Program-made: the position numbers and the translations under genes
The notes under the pieces: generated by a model
What the model saw: only the letters and a program-made list of their open reading frames with translations
Database searches by the model: none
What the model was told of the DNA's origin: nothing
Assembly (NCBI GenBank): GCA_963698395.1
Contig: CAVOQQ010000001.1
Coordinates: 186,001 to 250,000 of the forward strand
Source of the DNA: JBBQUN01 sp963698395
Lineage (GTDB): Bacteria > Actinomycetota > Acidimicrobiia > Acidimicrobiales > SZUA-35
Length of the DNA stretch: 64,000 nucleotides
Reading direction: 5' to 3'
Shown here: positions 25,281-33,384 of the stretch, piece after piece
Layout of the letters: each line of letters opens with the position of its first letter
Numbering within the stretch: the first letter of the stretch is position 1

Positions 25281-26153
25281 GTGGAACGACGCCGAACACA
25301 CCGCTCGCACGTGAGCTACATCGACAAGTCACGCGAGTTCTACCGAGCCCACGGGTACGAGAAAGCCTATGAGTGGGCCACCAACGACGACGCACCGTTT
25401 ACGCCGCTCGTCAAGCCGCTGTCGGAATGCAAGGTGGGGGCCATCACCACCTCGTACTTCCTGCCCGAGGGTTTCGTGTACCGAGTGCCGGGCGACCTGC
25501 CCCGCAAACCTCATGTTGCTTCGAGGTCCGAGGTCGCCAATCTCGACAACCAACACCTGTCGTGGGCAAAGGACGAAACCCACACCGAAGACCCCGAGAG
25601 CTTCCTCCCGCTCGCTCGGCTCGACGAGGCCGCGGCCGACGGTCGCATCGGTTCGGTCTCGGACCGCTTCTACTGCTTGCCAACCCAGTTCAGTCATCGT
25701 CAGACCCAGCGGCGCGACACGCCACAGCTGATCCAGTGGTTGCGCGAAGACGAGGTCGATGTGGTGGTGATGGTGCCGCTCTGACCGGTCTGCCACCAGT
25801 CCGTGGGGCTGGGCGCACGTCAGATCGAAGAAGCCGGGATCCCCACCGTGGTGATCGGTTCGGCACGCGACATCGTCGAGGAATGCGGGGTGCCACGCTT
25901 CGTATTCGTCGACTTCCCACTCGGCAACCCGTGTGGCAAGCCCAACGATGTCGAGATGCAACGCTCGATCGTCGGTCTCGGGCTCGATCTTCTCGAACGC
26001 GCCTTCGTCCCCCGGACGACCGTCCAAGCGCCGTTCGTCTGGGGAGAGGACGGCTGGCGTGAACGGTTCATGCACGTCGGCGACGACAACCGTGCCGAGC
26101 TGGCAGCGGCAGGCGAAGCTCGCCGCATCCTGCAGAACGAGAGCAGGGCATGA
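25281..26153 (+). CDS. GrdB-family selenoprotein (TGA 25782-25784 read as Sec168)
   Basis: Reading the TGA at 25782-25784 as selenocysteine joins two halves in one frame to a 290-residue protein. Before it is REDEVDVVVMVPL; after it PVCHQSVGLGARQIEEAGIP, giving a UxxC motif (Sec168, Cys171). The following FVDFPLGNPCGKP and the N-terminal SYIDKSREFYRAHGYEKAYEW are those of the glycine/sarcosine/betaine reductase selenoprotein B family, here the short GrdB-like form found in actinobacteria. A hairpin fitting a SECIS element follows the TGA. The GTG start has AGGGAG upstream. A redox role is likely; true glycine reductase is unlikely, as no grdA-type gene is present. Confidence 0.88.
25791..25817 (+). 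promoter_or_regulatory. Predicted bacterial SECIS element of the GrdB-like gene
   Basis: A seven-pair stem CCAGTCC / GGGGCTGG (25796-25802 with 25806-25812, one G-T pair) has a GTG apical loop, and a lower TGC/GCA stem across a 2 x 2 internal loop. The loop begins 18 nt after the TGA, inside the range used by SelB. Folding was done by eye. Confidence 0.7.
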
Positions 26154-26227
26154 AGGACGACCGGCTCGGACCGAGGTCCTCCTCCTTCTGACCTGCTCGT
26201 CGGATCGCCGTGGCCGGCCGGCGCGGC

Positions 26228-26718
26228 TTACACCGATGCCTCGGGCGAGAAGGACTCGACGAGTTCGAGGAAGGTGCCGTCGGGGTCACGGAAGCAGAAG
26301 AAACGCGTCCCCCGGGTCTCGTTCATCATCACCGTGGCCGGTGGTGAGAGATCTCGACGCCTGCGGCCTCGAGAGTGGCGTAGTCGGCGGCGAGATCGGT
26401 CGATCGCATGGCCAAGCGAGCCAGACCCGGCCGGTACAGGTTGGGGTAGGGATCGGATTCGTCGCGAGGCGACACCCACTCCAGCAGGTCGATCACCATC
26501 GGCGGGTCGGCGTCGGGAATGGCCATGATCGCGCCGCGCACCCGATACGGCGGCATGCCGACTGCGGCGGCCACCGCTTCGGTGTTGGTCTCGGGGACCG
26601 TCCACACCTCTTCGAAGCCCAAGCGTTCGTAGAAGCGACGCGAGCGCTCGTAGTCACGGCAGTTGATGTTGACGTGCACCATCCCCGAGATGTGCAGCGG
26701 AGCCTCTGCTTCGGTCAT
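26228..26718 (-). CDS. VOC (glyoxalase-like) family protein, frameshifted
   Basis: The frame from ATG 26718 gives 129 residues of a vicinal-oxygen-chelate protein: HISGMVHVNINCRDYERSRR, FYERLGFEEVW, then LAADYATLEAAGVEI. It then reaches stops, while the next frame continues with SPPATVMMNETRGTR, FFCFRDPDGTFLELVE and the stop at 26228. One missing base at the CTCTCT tract near 26350 explains the break. Reconstructed length is about 163 residues, with the metal-site Glu in FLELVE. It is coupled to the upstream SDR gene by an ATGA overlap. Substrate unknown. Confidence 0.78.
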
Positions 26719-27491
26719 GCGATGACCGTGTCGCCGTTGTCGATCACCAGCTCGGCGCCGTTGACGTGCTTGGACTCGTCCGAGACCAGGTAGACGATGA
26801 GGTGAGCGACATCGCTCGGTTCGCCGACGCCGAGCTGCTTTCGCATGGCCTCGGGGTCGTCGGCCCCGGCGAGGTCGATCCCCATGAGGGCGTCGAGGGC
26901 CTGGTGGACCATGGGGGTGGCGATGCTTCCGGGGTGGACCGAGTTGCAGCGGATACCGAGCTTGTTGGTGCGTGCGTGGGCGGCGACCGCCTTGGTGAGT
27001 GAGCGGATACCGCCCTTCGCTGCGGAGTAGGCGAGGTAGGGAGCGATCCCGTTGAGCGCTGCGGTGGAAGACATGTTCACGATGGACCCGCCACCGGCAG
27101 CACGCATCAGCGGGATGGCCGAACGGCAGCCGAAGAACGTGCCATCAAGGTGGACGGCCAGCGTTCGACGCCAGACTTCGGTGGAGGTGTGCTCGATGTC
27201 GGCGATGGGCGCGATGCCTGCGTTGTTGACGAGCGCATCGAGTCGTCCGAACCGTTGGTCGACCTCGGCCATCACCGCATCCCACGCTGCCTCGTCGCTC
27301 ACGTCCTGAGGCAGGAAGACGGCGCCCAACTCCTCGGCGAGGCTTGCGCCGGCCTCGGTGTCGATGTCGGTCAACACGACGTGCGCACCCTCGGCCACGA
27401 GAGCGCGAGCGTCGGCTGCGCCCAGCCCCGACGCTGCGCCGGTGACGACCACGACCTTGTCGGCAACTCGACCTCCCGTTGCTCCGGTCAT
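26715..27491 (-). CDS. Short-chain dehydrogenase/reductase
   Basis: 258 residues from ATG 27491. The NAD(P) motif TGAASGLG, the structural NNAG, the catalytic MSSTAA Ser and YSAAKG (Tyr/Lys) are complete, ending with VNGAELVIDNG typical of classical SDRs. An Asp after the second strand (LTDID) suggests NAD(H) preference. The open frame upstream to 27773 runs through the 63-bp repeats and is not real. It is followed by the VOC gene with a four-base overlap. Confidence 0.92.
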   Translation of the reverse strand: MTGATGGRVADKVVVVTGAASGLGAADARALVAEGAHVVLTDIDTEAGASLAEELGAVFLPQDVSDEAAWDAVMAEVDQRFGRLDALVNNAGIAPIADIEHTSTEVWRRTLAVHLDGTFFGCRSAIPLMRAAGGGSIVNMSSTAALNGIAPYLAYSAAKGGIRSLTKAVAAHARTNKLGIRCNSVHPGSIATPMVHQALDALMGIDLAGADDPEAMRKQLGVGEPSDVAHLIVYLVSDESKHVNGAELVIDNGDTVIA

Positions 27492-27820
27492 GATGCGGGT
27501 CCTGGCGCAGTGCCGGTGTCGCTCTGGTGATCCATGGGACCGAAAGCTAGCCGTTCGCTTCGCTCTCTTCCGGAGTTGCTCGCTGACGCTCACAACATCC
27601 CACGCTGCGCTAGCCGTTCGCTTCGCTCTCTTCCGGAGTTGCTCGCTGACGCTCACAACATCCCACGCTGCGCTAGCCGTTCGCTTCGCTCTCTTCCGGA
27701 GTTGCTCGCTGACGCTCACAACATCCCACGCTGCGCCAGCCGGCATGGCGAGCGTGGGTCGGTCTGGCCCCATCGCCCGTCCGGCTGGTCAATCTCGAGC
27801 CCACGACGTAGCTTGCGCCG
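27492..27820. other. 329-bp divergent intergenic region
   Basis: This gap separates the SDR gene (-) and the esterase gene (+), so it must hold both promoters. More than half is the 3 x 63 bp repeat. Open frames through the repeat exist on both strands only because the unit is a multiple of three; they have no separate ribosome sites or homologous look. I see no RNA gene. Confidence 0.7.
27546..27734. repeat. Perfect 63-bp tandem repeat, three copies
   Basis: Copies start at 27546, 27609 and 27672 and are identical; a fourth begins at 27735 but diverges after a few bases. The unit begins GCTAGCCGTTCGCTTCGCTC and ends ACATCCCACGCTGC. It contains a GTTG...CAAC inverted pair around GCTGACGC. 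Perfect identity indicates very recent duplication or an assembly effect. Its place between two divergent promoters suggests regulatory spacing could change with copy number. Confidence 0.95.
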
Positions 27821-28855
27821 ATGAGCAAGATGATGACCGATCCCCGTATCGACCCTCGCATCAAGGCAGCGATGGGAGCGATGCCCCAACCGGTCTTCAA
27901 CGATGTGGTCGACCGAGAGACCTTGCTGGCGCAGAACAACACACCAGCGGCGAAGGCCATGCAGGCGATGCTGGTTGCCGGTCTCGAAATGCTCGACAAC
28001 GAAACCGTGGCACCCTCGGATGGGCTCGACATCCACGAGTTCGAGTTCACCTCGCAGCCGGACGGCAACACCGTGAAGATCAACTTCATGCGACCGAAGG
28101 CGGCCGATGGACCGGTGCCGTGCGTGTATTACATCCACGGTGGCGGCATGCAGTCGATGTCGGCGTTCGACGGCCTGTACCGGTCGTGGGGGCGCATCAT
28201 CGCCAACCAGGGGGTCGCCGTGGCGATGGTCGACTTTCGCAACTGCCTCATTGCCTCGAGCGCTCCCGAGGTCGAGCCCTTTCCTGCTGGTCTCGACGAC
28301 TGCGTGTCCGGCGTGAAGCACGTCATCGAGCGGGCCGACGCGCTCGGGATCGATCCTGCGCACGTGATCGTCGCCGGCGAATCCGGTGGTGGCAATCTGT
28401 CGATCGCCACCACCATGAAGCTCAGCCGAGACGGCGACGTCGGTCTGATTCGCGGGCTGTATGCCCTGTGCCCCTACATCGCCGGCGAGTGGCCCCAAGA
28501 CCGCTTCCCGTCGTCGGTCGAGAACGAGGGCATCCTGCTCTCGCTCCACAACAACAACGGCCGGATCGCGTATGGCATCGAGGCCTTCGAAGCAGGGAAC
28601 CCGTTGGCCTGGCCGTCGTTCGCCACCGAGGCCGACGTCGAGGACTTCCCGCCGACCATGATCAGTGTCAACGAGTGTGACCCGCTGCGCGACGAGGGCA
28701 TCGAGTTCTACCGGCTCCTCGTGCGAGCCGGTGTGCGTGCCCAGTGCCGACAGGTCATGGGCACCGTGCACGGCACCGAGATCTTTGCGGTCGCCTGCCC
28801 CGACATCAGTCACGAGACCGCACGGAGCATCGCCGACTTCTGCAAGACGATCTGA
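27821..28855 (+). CDS. Alpha/beta hydrolase, hormone-sensitive-lipase (HSL) type esterase
   Basis: 344 residues. YYIHGGGMQSMS is the HGGG oxyanion motif, VIVAGESGGGNLS carries the nucleophile Ser, NECDPLRDEG the acid and MGTVHGTE the catalytic His, so the enzyme is complete. HSL-type enzymes hydrolyse carboxylic esters of short to medium acyl chains in the cytoplasm. A terminator-like hairpin follows its stop codon. The gene is monocistronic, divergent from the SDR. Confidence 0.9.
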   Translation: MSKMMTDPRIDPRIKAAMGAMPQPVFNDVVDRETLLAQNNTPAAKAMQAMLVAGLEMLDNETVAPSDGLDIHEFEFTSQPDGNTVKINFMRPKAADGPVPCVYYIHGGGMQSMSAFDGLYRSWGRIIANQGVAVAMVDFRNCLIASSAPEVEPFPAGLDDCVSGVKHVIERADALGIDPAHVIVAGESGGGNLSIATTMKLSRDGDVGLIRGLYALCPYIAGEWPQDRFPSSVENEGILLSLHNNNGRIAYGIEAFEAGNPLAWPSFATEADVEDFPPTMISVNECDPLRDEGIEFYRLLVRAGVRAQCRQVMGTVHGTEIFAVACPDISHETARSIADFCKTI

Positions 28856-28875
28856 CGCTCCGGCCACCCGGAGCG
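28856..28875 (+). terminator. Hairpin after the esterase gene
   Basis: CGCTCCGG-CCAC-CCGGAGCG is a perfect eight-pair stem beginning directly after the TGA. No T-run follows, as is common in GC-rich actinobacteria. It may act on both convergent genes. Confidence 0.6.
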
Positions 28876-28918
28876 CCGCAACCGGCCGAGCTGGGACGGA
28901 CCGGTTGGCATCACCAAG

Positions 28919-30043
28919 TCAGGCGTTCGGCCGGATGAGCGCCTTCTCGCCCGTTGCCTGCTTCGCGTAGACGGCAACGTTCGCCGGGTCGAGAACCTCG
29001 CTGAGTGTGAGCTCGCTCGTGTAGCTGCTGGCGAACGTCGTCAGCATCTCGTCGACCACTCGCCGGCGAAGGCGGTTGCCGACCTCGGGCCCGGCGGCAT
29101 TGAGGAAGTTCGTCAGGAGGTAGCCACCGACACTCCACGAGGTCCCGTAGTTGCGCTTGAGCACCGTCTCGCTGCGGTCGAGCCCGCCGTAGATGTAGAC
29201 CTGCTTGTGCGTGGTCGATCCGTACCGGCTGTAGCCCTCGGCCTTCGCGGCGGCGGCCGCTTCCATGGCGGCGAGAATCTGACCGGCGAGGGGACCGCCC
29301 CCGATGGCGTCGAAGGCGATCGTTGCGCCGGTGGTGGTCAGCGCGGCGACGAGGTCGTTCTCGAACGTGTCGGTGCTCGTGTCGACCACGTAGGTGGCGC
29401 CGATGGAGCGCAGGAGCTCGGCTTGACTCGGCTTGCGGACGATGTTGACCAGTTCGATGCCGTCGGCGATGCAGATCTTGTTCAGCATCTGTCCGAGATT
29501 CGAGGCTGCGGCGGTGTGCACCAGCGCGGTGTGGCCCTCGCTTCGCATGGTCTCGGTCATCGCAAGGGCCGTCAGCGGATTGACGAACATCGAAGCGCCG
29601 TCTCGTGGATCGGTACCCGCGGGAAGCACGAGAGCGCTCGCCACCGGAACGCATCGGTACTCGGCGTACATGGCGCCGCCGAGGACGGCCACGGTCGACC
29701 CCATGAGCGCCCTGGCCTCGTCGGAGTCGCCGGCCTCGACCACGACACCGGCCGACTCGTTGCCGACCGGAAGGGACTGACCCACACGGCCGGCGAGCGC
29801 AGCGAAGACCGGGGGAGGGAGCTGCGCGGTCAACGTGGGATGGGTCGTCGAACCGCCGGCGACCAGCGTCGTGAGATCGGCGCCGGCGAGCAGCAGACCG
29901 AGGTCGGATGGATTGATCGGTGTGGCTTCGACCCGCACCAGGATCTCGTGGGGCCGGGGCTGCGGGCGCTCGACATCGACGATCGAGAGTTCGAGGGTGG
30001 CGTCGGGGGTGACGAGGGACTGGAGCTGGCGCATGGTGGTCAT
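28919..30043 (-). CDS. MDR-family (zinc-type alcohol dehydrogenase-like) oxidoreductase
   Basis: 374 residues. An N-terminal GroES-like domain (HEILVRVEATPINPSDLGLL, GNESAGVVVEAG) precedes a nucleotide-binding domain (ALVHTAAASNLGQML, IGATYVVDTS, TIAFDAIGGG). The zinc ligands of alcohol dehydrogenases are missing and the shape is that of quinone-reductase or enoyl-reductase-like MDR proteins using NADPH. The substrate is unknown. No operon partner; it is convergent with the esterase and divergent from corA. Confidence 0.87.
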   Translation of the reverse strand: MTTMRQLQSLVTPDATLELSIVDVERPQPRPHEILVRVEATPINPSDLGLLLAGADLTTLVAGGSTTHPTLTAQLPPPVFAALAGRVGQSLPVGNESAGVVVEAGDSDEARALMGSTVAVLGGAMYAEYRCVPVASALVLPAGTDPRDGASMFVNPLTALAMTETMRSEGHTALVHTAAASNLGQMLNKICIADGIELVNIVRKPSQAELLRSIGATYVVDTSTDTFENDLVAALTTTGATIAFDAIGGGPLAGQILAAMEAAAAAKAEGYSRYGSTTHKQVYIYGGLDRSETVLKRNYGTSWSVGGYLLTNFLNAAGPEVGNRLRRRVVDEMLTTFASSYTSELTLSEVLDPANVAVYAKQATGEKALIRPNA

Positions 30044-30189
30044 CGGGTCTCGAATCTGGAAGATGGCGTGACCGATTTGTCTAGCACCAAACCGGCGCGT
30101 CGTCCGTGCTGGATTCAGGCCGCCCTCGTCACTCCAGATCCTCGGTGTCGTCTGACCGATGCCGGGATCGCCGACGGCATGCTGGTGTG

Positions 30190-31170
30190 ATGTTCGTCGA
30201 TGCGGTCTTGTACCGAGGAGGAGTCCGCCACCTGACCGGCCCGCTCCGTGACCTCGTCGATCATGCTGCGGCCGACGGCGGGTTCGTCTGGGTCGGGCTC
30301 CACGATCCCGAGGAGGACGAGCTGCAGACCGTCGCCGAGACCTTCGAGCTGCATCCGCTGGCGGCGGAAGACCTCATCAAGGCCCAGCAGCGGCCCAAGG
30401 TCGAGCGCTACGGCGATTGGCTCTTCGTCGATCTTCGAACCGCCCGCTACCTCGACGAACCGGAGTCGGTCGAGTTCGGCGAGCTCCAGCTGCTGTGCAA
30501 CGAGCACGCCGTGGTCGTGGTGCGGCGGGGTGAGCCCGTCCCGCTGGCTGATCTCCGCTTCCGCCTCGAGCACGATCCCGATGGTCTACGCGCCGGACCC
30601 GTCGAGGTCATCCACGCCATCATCGACGAGGTCGTCGATTCCTATCAGCACGTGCTGAACGGCCTCGACGACGACGTGAGCGAGGTCGAGCTCGACGTCT
30701 TTACCGAGCAGGCACCGAACCAGAGCGGCCGGGTCGTCTCGAGGATCTACTTCCTGCAACGCGAGATCCTTCAGCTCCACCGGGCGATGCAGCCGCTGAT
30801 CGTGTCGATGAACGTGCTGCGCAATGACGAACTCGTCGCCAAGGACCATGCCTGGGATGCGTACTTCCGAGACGTCAACGATCACCTGCTTCGTGAAGCC
30901 GACCAACTGCAGACCTTGCGGGAGCTGATCCAAGCTGCTCTTGCGGCGAACTCGGCGCAGGTGAGTCTGCGTCAGAACGACGACATGCGGCGCATCTCGG
31001 CGTGGGTCGCGATCGCTGCGGTGCCGACCATGATCGCCGGGATCTACGGCATGAACTTCGACAACATGCCTGAGCTCGAGTCGCGAATCGGCTACCCGCT
31101 CGTCTTGATTGCGATGATCGTCGTCTGCCTCGGCCTGTACCGTGCCTTCCGTCGGTCGGGCTGGCTCTGA
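30190..31170 (+). CDS. corA: CorA-type magnesium/cobalt transporter
   Basis: 326 residues from ATG 30190. A large cytoplasmic N-terminal domain with long helices leads to two C-terminal membrane helices; the pore signature GMNF is present in IAGIYGMNFDNMPE at the end of the first. CorA pentamers carry Mg2+ (also Co2+, Ni2+) into the cell down the membrane potential. Length and architecture are standard. It is convergent with the antiporter gene, 22 bp away. Confidence 0.94.
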   Translation: MFVDAVLYRGGVRHLTGPLRDLVDHAAADGGFVWVGLHDPEEDELQTVAETFELHPLAAEDLIKAQQRPKVERYGDWLFVDLRTARYLDEPESVEFGELQLLCNEHAVVVVRRGEPVPLADLRFRLEHDPDGLRAGPVEVIHAIIDEVVDSYQHVLNGLDDDVSEVELDVFTEQAPNQSGRVVSRIYFLQREILQLHRAMQPLIVSMNVLRNDELVAKDHAWDAYFRDVNDHLLREADQLQTLRELIQAALAANSAQVSLRQNDDMRRISAWVAIAAVPTMIAGIYGMNFDNMPELESRIGYPLVLIAMIVVCLGLYRAFRRSGWL

Positions 31171-31192
31171 TCGGGCGAGTTCCCGGTGTCGA

Positions 31193-33322
31193 TCAGCGAA
31201 GCTGGTTCGGGCCGGTCCAGCCCGGTGGCGTCACGACGACCACGACCGTTGCCGGACACTGCGTGAGCAGATGGGTGGCAACGGGACCGAGATGCGTGGC
31301 AGGTCCGGCCGGCCGTGGCGTGGTGCCGACGATGACCACGTCGGCTTCGAGCTCGATGGCCATGCGGAAGAGCTCCCCACTGACGGATTCGGTTGCCCGT
31401 GACATCGTGACGATCGCGCCCACCGGCGACGCCGACGCCGAGTGCCTCGCCTGATCGAGCAACGGTCCCGAAACCGAAGCGAGCCGATCGATGGTTTCGA
31501 CACCGTACGTGTGCGGTGTCGGATCGAGGTGGGTGAAGACGAGTTCGGTGCCGAGGCTCGCCGACATCGCGGCAGCGAGTTCCTGCGCTGCCCGGCTGTT
31601 GATCGACCCGGTGATCGGCACGAGCGCCCTGGCGAAGGCGGCCGGGAGCTGATTGCCCGAGATCAACTCACCACGAACGAGGACGACCGGGCAGGTCGCC
31701 TCGGCCAGGATCGACTCGGCGAGCGTGGAGATCACCGCCTCGCCCGGCCGGTGGTCGAGACCGATGACGATCGCGCTGTGGCCTTTGGTCGCTTCCTCGA
31801 TGATCGCCGGAAGGCGATCGGCCCCTGCTCGTGTCACCACTCGGAGGGGGTGGTCGAAGAGCACCCCGTGGTACGGAGCGAGGTCGACGGTTTCGTTCGC
31901 CATGACCGTGACCGGTTGCTCGGCCGGCCAGCAGAGCTCGATGACCTGGGCTGCGGCGAGTGAAACGGCAGCATCGCTCGCAACGAGCAACGGCGGTCGT
32001 TCCGACACGATGATTCTCGATCGAGCGATGCGTTCGGCTTCGAGTCGCGCCTGTTCCTCGGCGGTGCCGGGCCAGTCGGCCAGGGTGAGTCGTAGGAGCG
32101 GCGGTGCGGCCACGGAGGTGACGATCGCCATGACGACGATGGCCCCGTAGGAGGAGTCGTTCAGGACGCCGATCGAGAGACCGATCGAGGCGATCACGAT
32201 CTCGAGCGCCCCACGGGCGTTGAGCGCCGATCCGAGGGCAAATCCCTCCCTCCGGGGAAGACGACCTGCTCGGGCTCCGAGGACGGCACCGAGGAATTTC
32301 GTGATACTGGCCACCAGGATGATCAGCAGGCTCCAGATCGCCACGGTTCGATCGGCGAAGACACCGAGATCGATACGCAGGCCGGCAGTGGCGAAAAAGA
32401 GCGGCGCGAGGAGACCGTGGGCGAGCGACTCGACGAGGTGGAGCGCTCGCTCGTCGCGCCAACGCGAACGACCGATGACAAGACCGGCGATGAAGGCGCC
32501 CAGCACGGCCTCGACGCCCATCCATTGCGTCAGGGCACCGGCGCCGATCACGACGGCAACGACGGCGACAGCCGGGGTGTTCGATCGACTCGTGGTTGCA
32601 ACGGCGAACAGAAGGCGGTCGATCGCCCGCTGGCCGAGCGTCAAGGCGAGTGCCATGAAGGCGCCGACGGCGAGAACCGTCAGTGCGATGTCGCCGGCGG
32701 CAATGGTGTCGGACTCGGCAAGCCCGGCGACGAGGCCGAGCAACACCCACCCCACGACATCGTTGGCGATGGCGGTGGCCAGGATCATCTGCCCGACGTT
32801 GCGTCGCACCATGCCCATCTCGCTCAGCACCGTGGCCACGACGGGCAGCGAGGAAATGCTGAGCGCCACGGCGAGAAAGGCCGCGAACCCCACGGTCGTC
32901 GCGGAGCCGCCCAGGAGGGCGGAGGGTGCACTCAGCCCCAGCAGTGTCCCACCGATGAGCGGCAGGATCAGGCTGCCGAGTGTCACGTAGATGACCGGTC
33001 GCCCGAGTCGCTTGATGACCGTGAGGTCGGACTCGAACCCGGCAGAGGCAAGGAGCAGCAGCAGTCCCAGCCAGGCGAGGGCGTAGAGCATTGCTCCCTG
33101 GGCCTCGTCGTTGGGGAAGAGCCAGGCCGAGGGATCAGGAGCGAGGCGACCGAAGATCGATGGACCGAGGAGTACCCCGGCCAGCAGTTCACCGACCACC
33201 GATGGCTGGCCGATGAGACCGAGGAGCCAACCCAGAGCCTTCGCAGCAACCAGGAGCACGAGGACCTGGCACAAGAAGACGAGCACGACATGCTCACCTG
33301 GGGCGACGAGAGCAAGTTCCAT
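31193..33322 (-). CDS. Cation:proton antiporter with UspA-like tail
   Basis: 709 residues from ATG 33322. The first 420 or so residues hold about twelve membrane helices of the CPA2 Na+/H+ exchanger fold (GQPSVVGELLAGVLLGPS, LLLLLASAGFESDL, ATAIANDVVGWVLLG, SALNARGALEIVIAS). The remaining 280 are soluble and look like universal-stress-protein domains (GHSAIVIGLDHRPGE, ADVVIVGTTPRPAG). It probably exchanges K+ or Na+ for protons. It lies 62 bp downstream of treY on the same strand. Confidence 0.9.
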   Translation of the reverse strand: MELALVAPGEHVVLVFLCQVLVLLVAAKALGWLLGLIGQPSVVGELLAGVLLGPSIFGRLAPDPSAWLFPNDEAQGAMLYALAWLGLLLLLASAGFESDLTVIKRLGRPVIYVTLGSLILPLIGGTLLGLSAPSALLGGSATTVGFAAFLAVALSISSLPVVATVLSEMGMVRRNVGQMILATAIANDVVGWVLLGLVAGLAESDTIAAGDIALTVLAVGAFMALALTLGQRAIDRLLFAVATTSRSNTPAVAVVAVVIGAGALTQWMGVEAVLGAFIAGLVIGRSRWRDERALHLVESLAHGLLAPLFFATAGLRIDLGVFADRTVAIWSLLIILVASITKFLGAVLGARAGRLPRREGFALGSALNARGALEIVIASIGLSIGVLNDSSYGAIVVMAIVTSVAAPPLLRLTLADWPGTAEEQARLEAERIARSRIIVSERPPLLVASDAAVSLAAAQVIELCWPAEQPVTVMANETVDLAPYHGVLFDHPLRVVTRAGADRLPAIIEEATKGHSAIVIGLDHRPGEAVISTLAESILAEATCPVVLVRGELISGNQLPAAFARALVPITGSINSRAAQELAAAMSASLGTELVFTHLDPTPHTYGVETIDRLASVSGPLLDQARHSASASPVGAIVTMSRATESVSGELFRMAIELEADVVIVGTTPRPAGPATHLGPVATHLLTQCPATVVVVVTPPGWTGPNQLR

Positions 33323-33384
33323 GCGGCAACGTAGCACCGACGCTGCCGAGCGAGGGCCCGACAACGAGCCGGCATGGCCAACGC

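Noticed and set aside
25241..25281. TGA at 25261-25263 as a further Sec codon joining the unknown protein to the GrdB-like protein
   Set aside because: The following 17 bp contain a ribosome site, no Sec-type motif precedes the TGA, and a good GTG start with family-like N-terminus follows.
26228..26718. Selenocysteine explanation for the split VOC gene
   Set aside because: The two halves are in different frames, and the first ends in consecutive stop codons; a one-base indel explains it.
27546..27734. CRISPR array or repeated peptide gene at the 63-bp repeats
   Set aside because: The copies are contiguous with no spacers, there are no cas genes, and the repeated peptides in either strand have no start signal.
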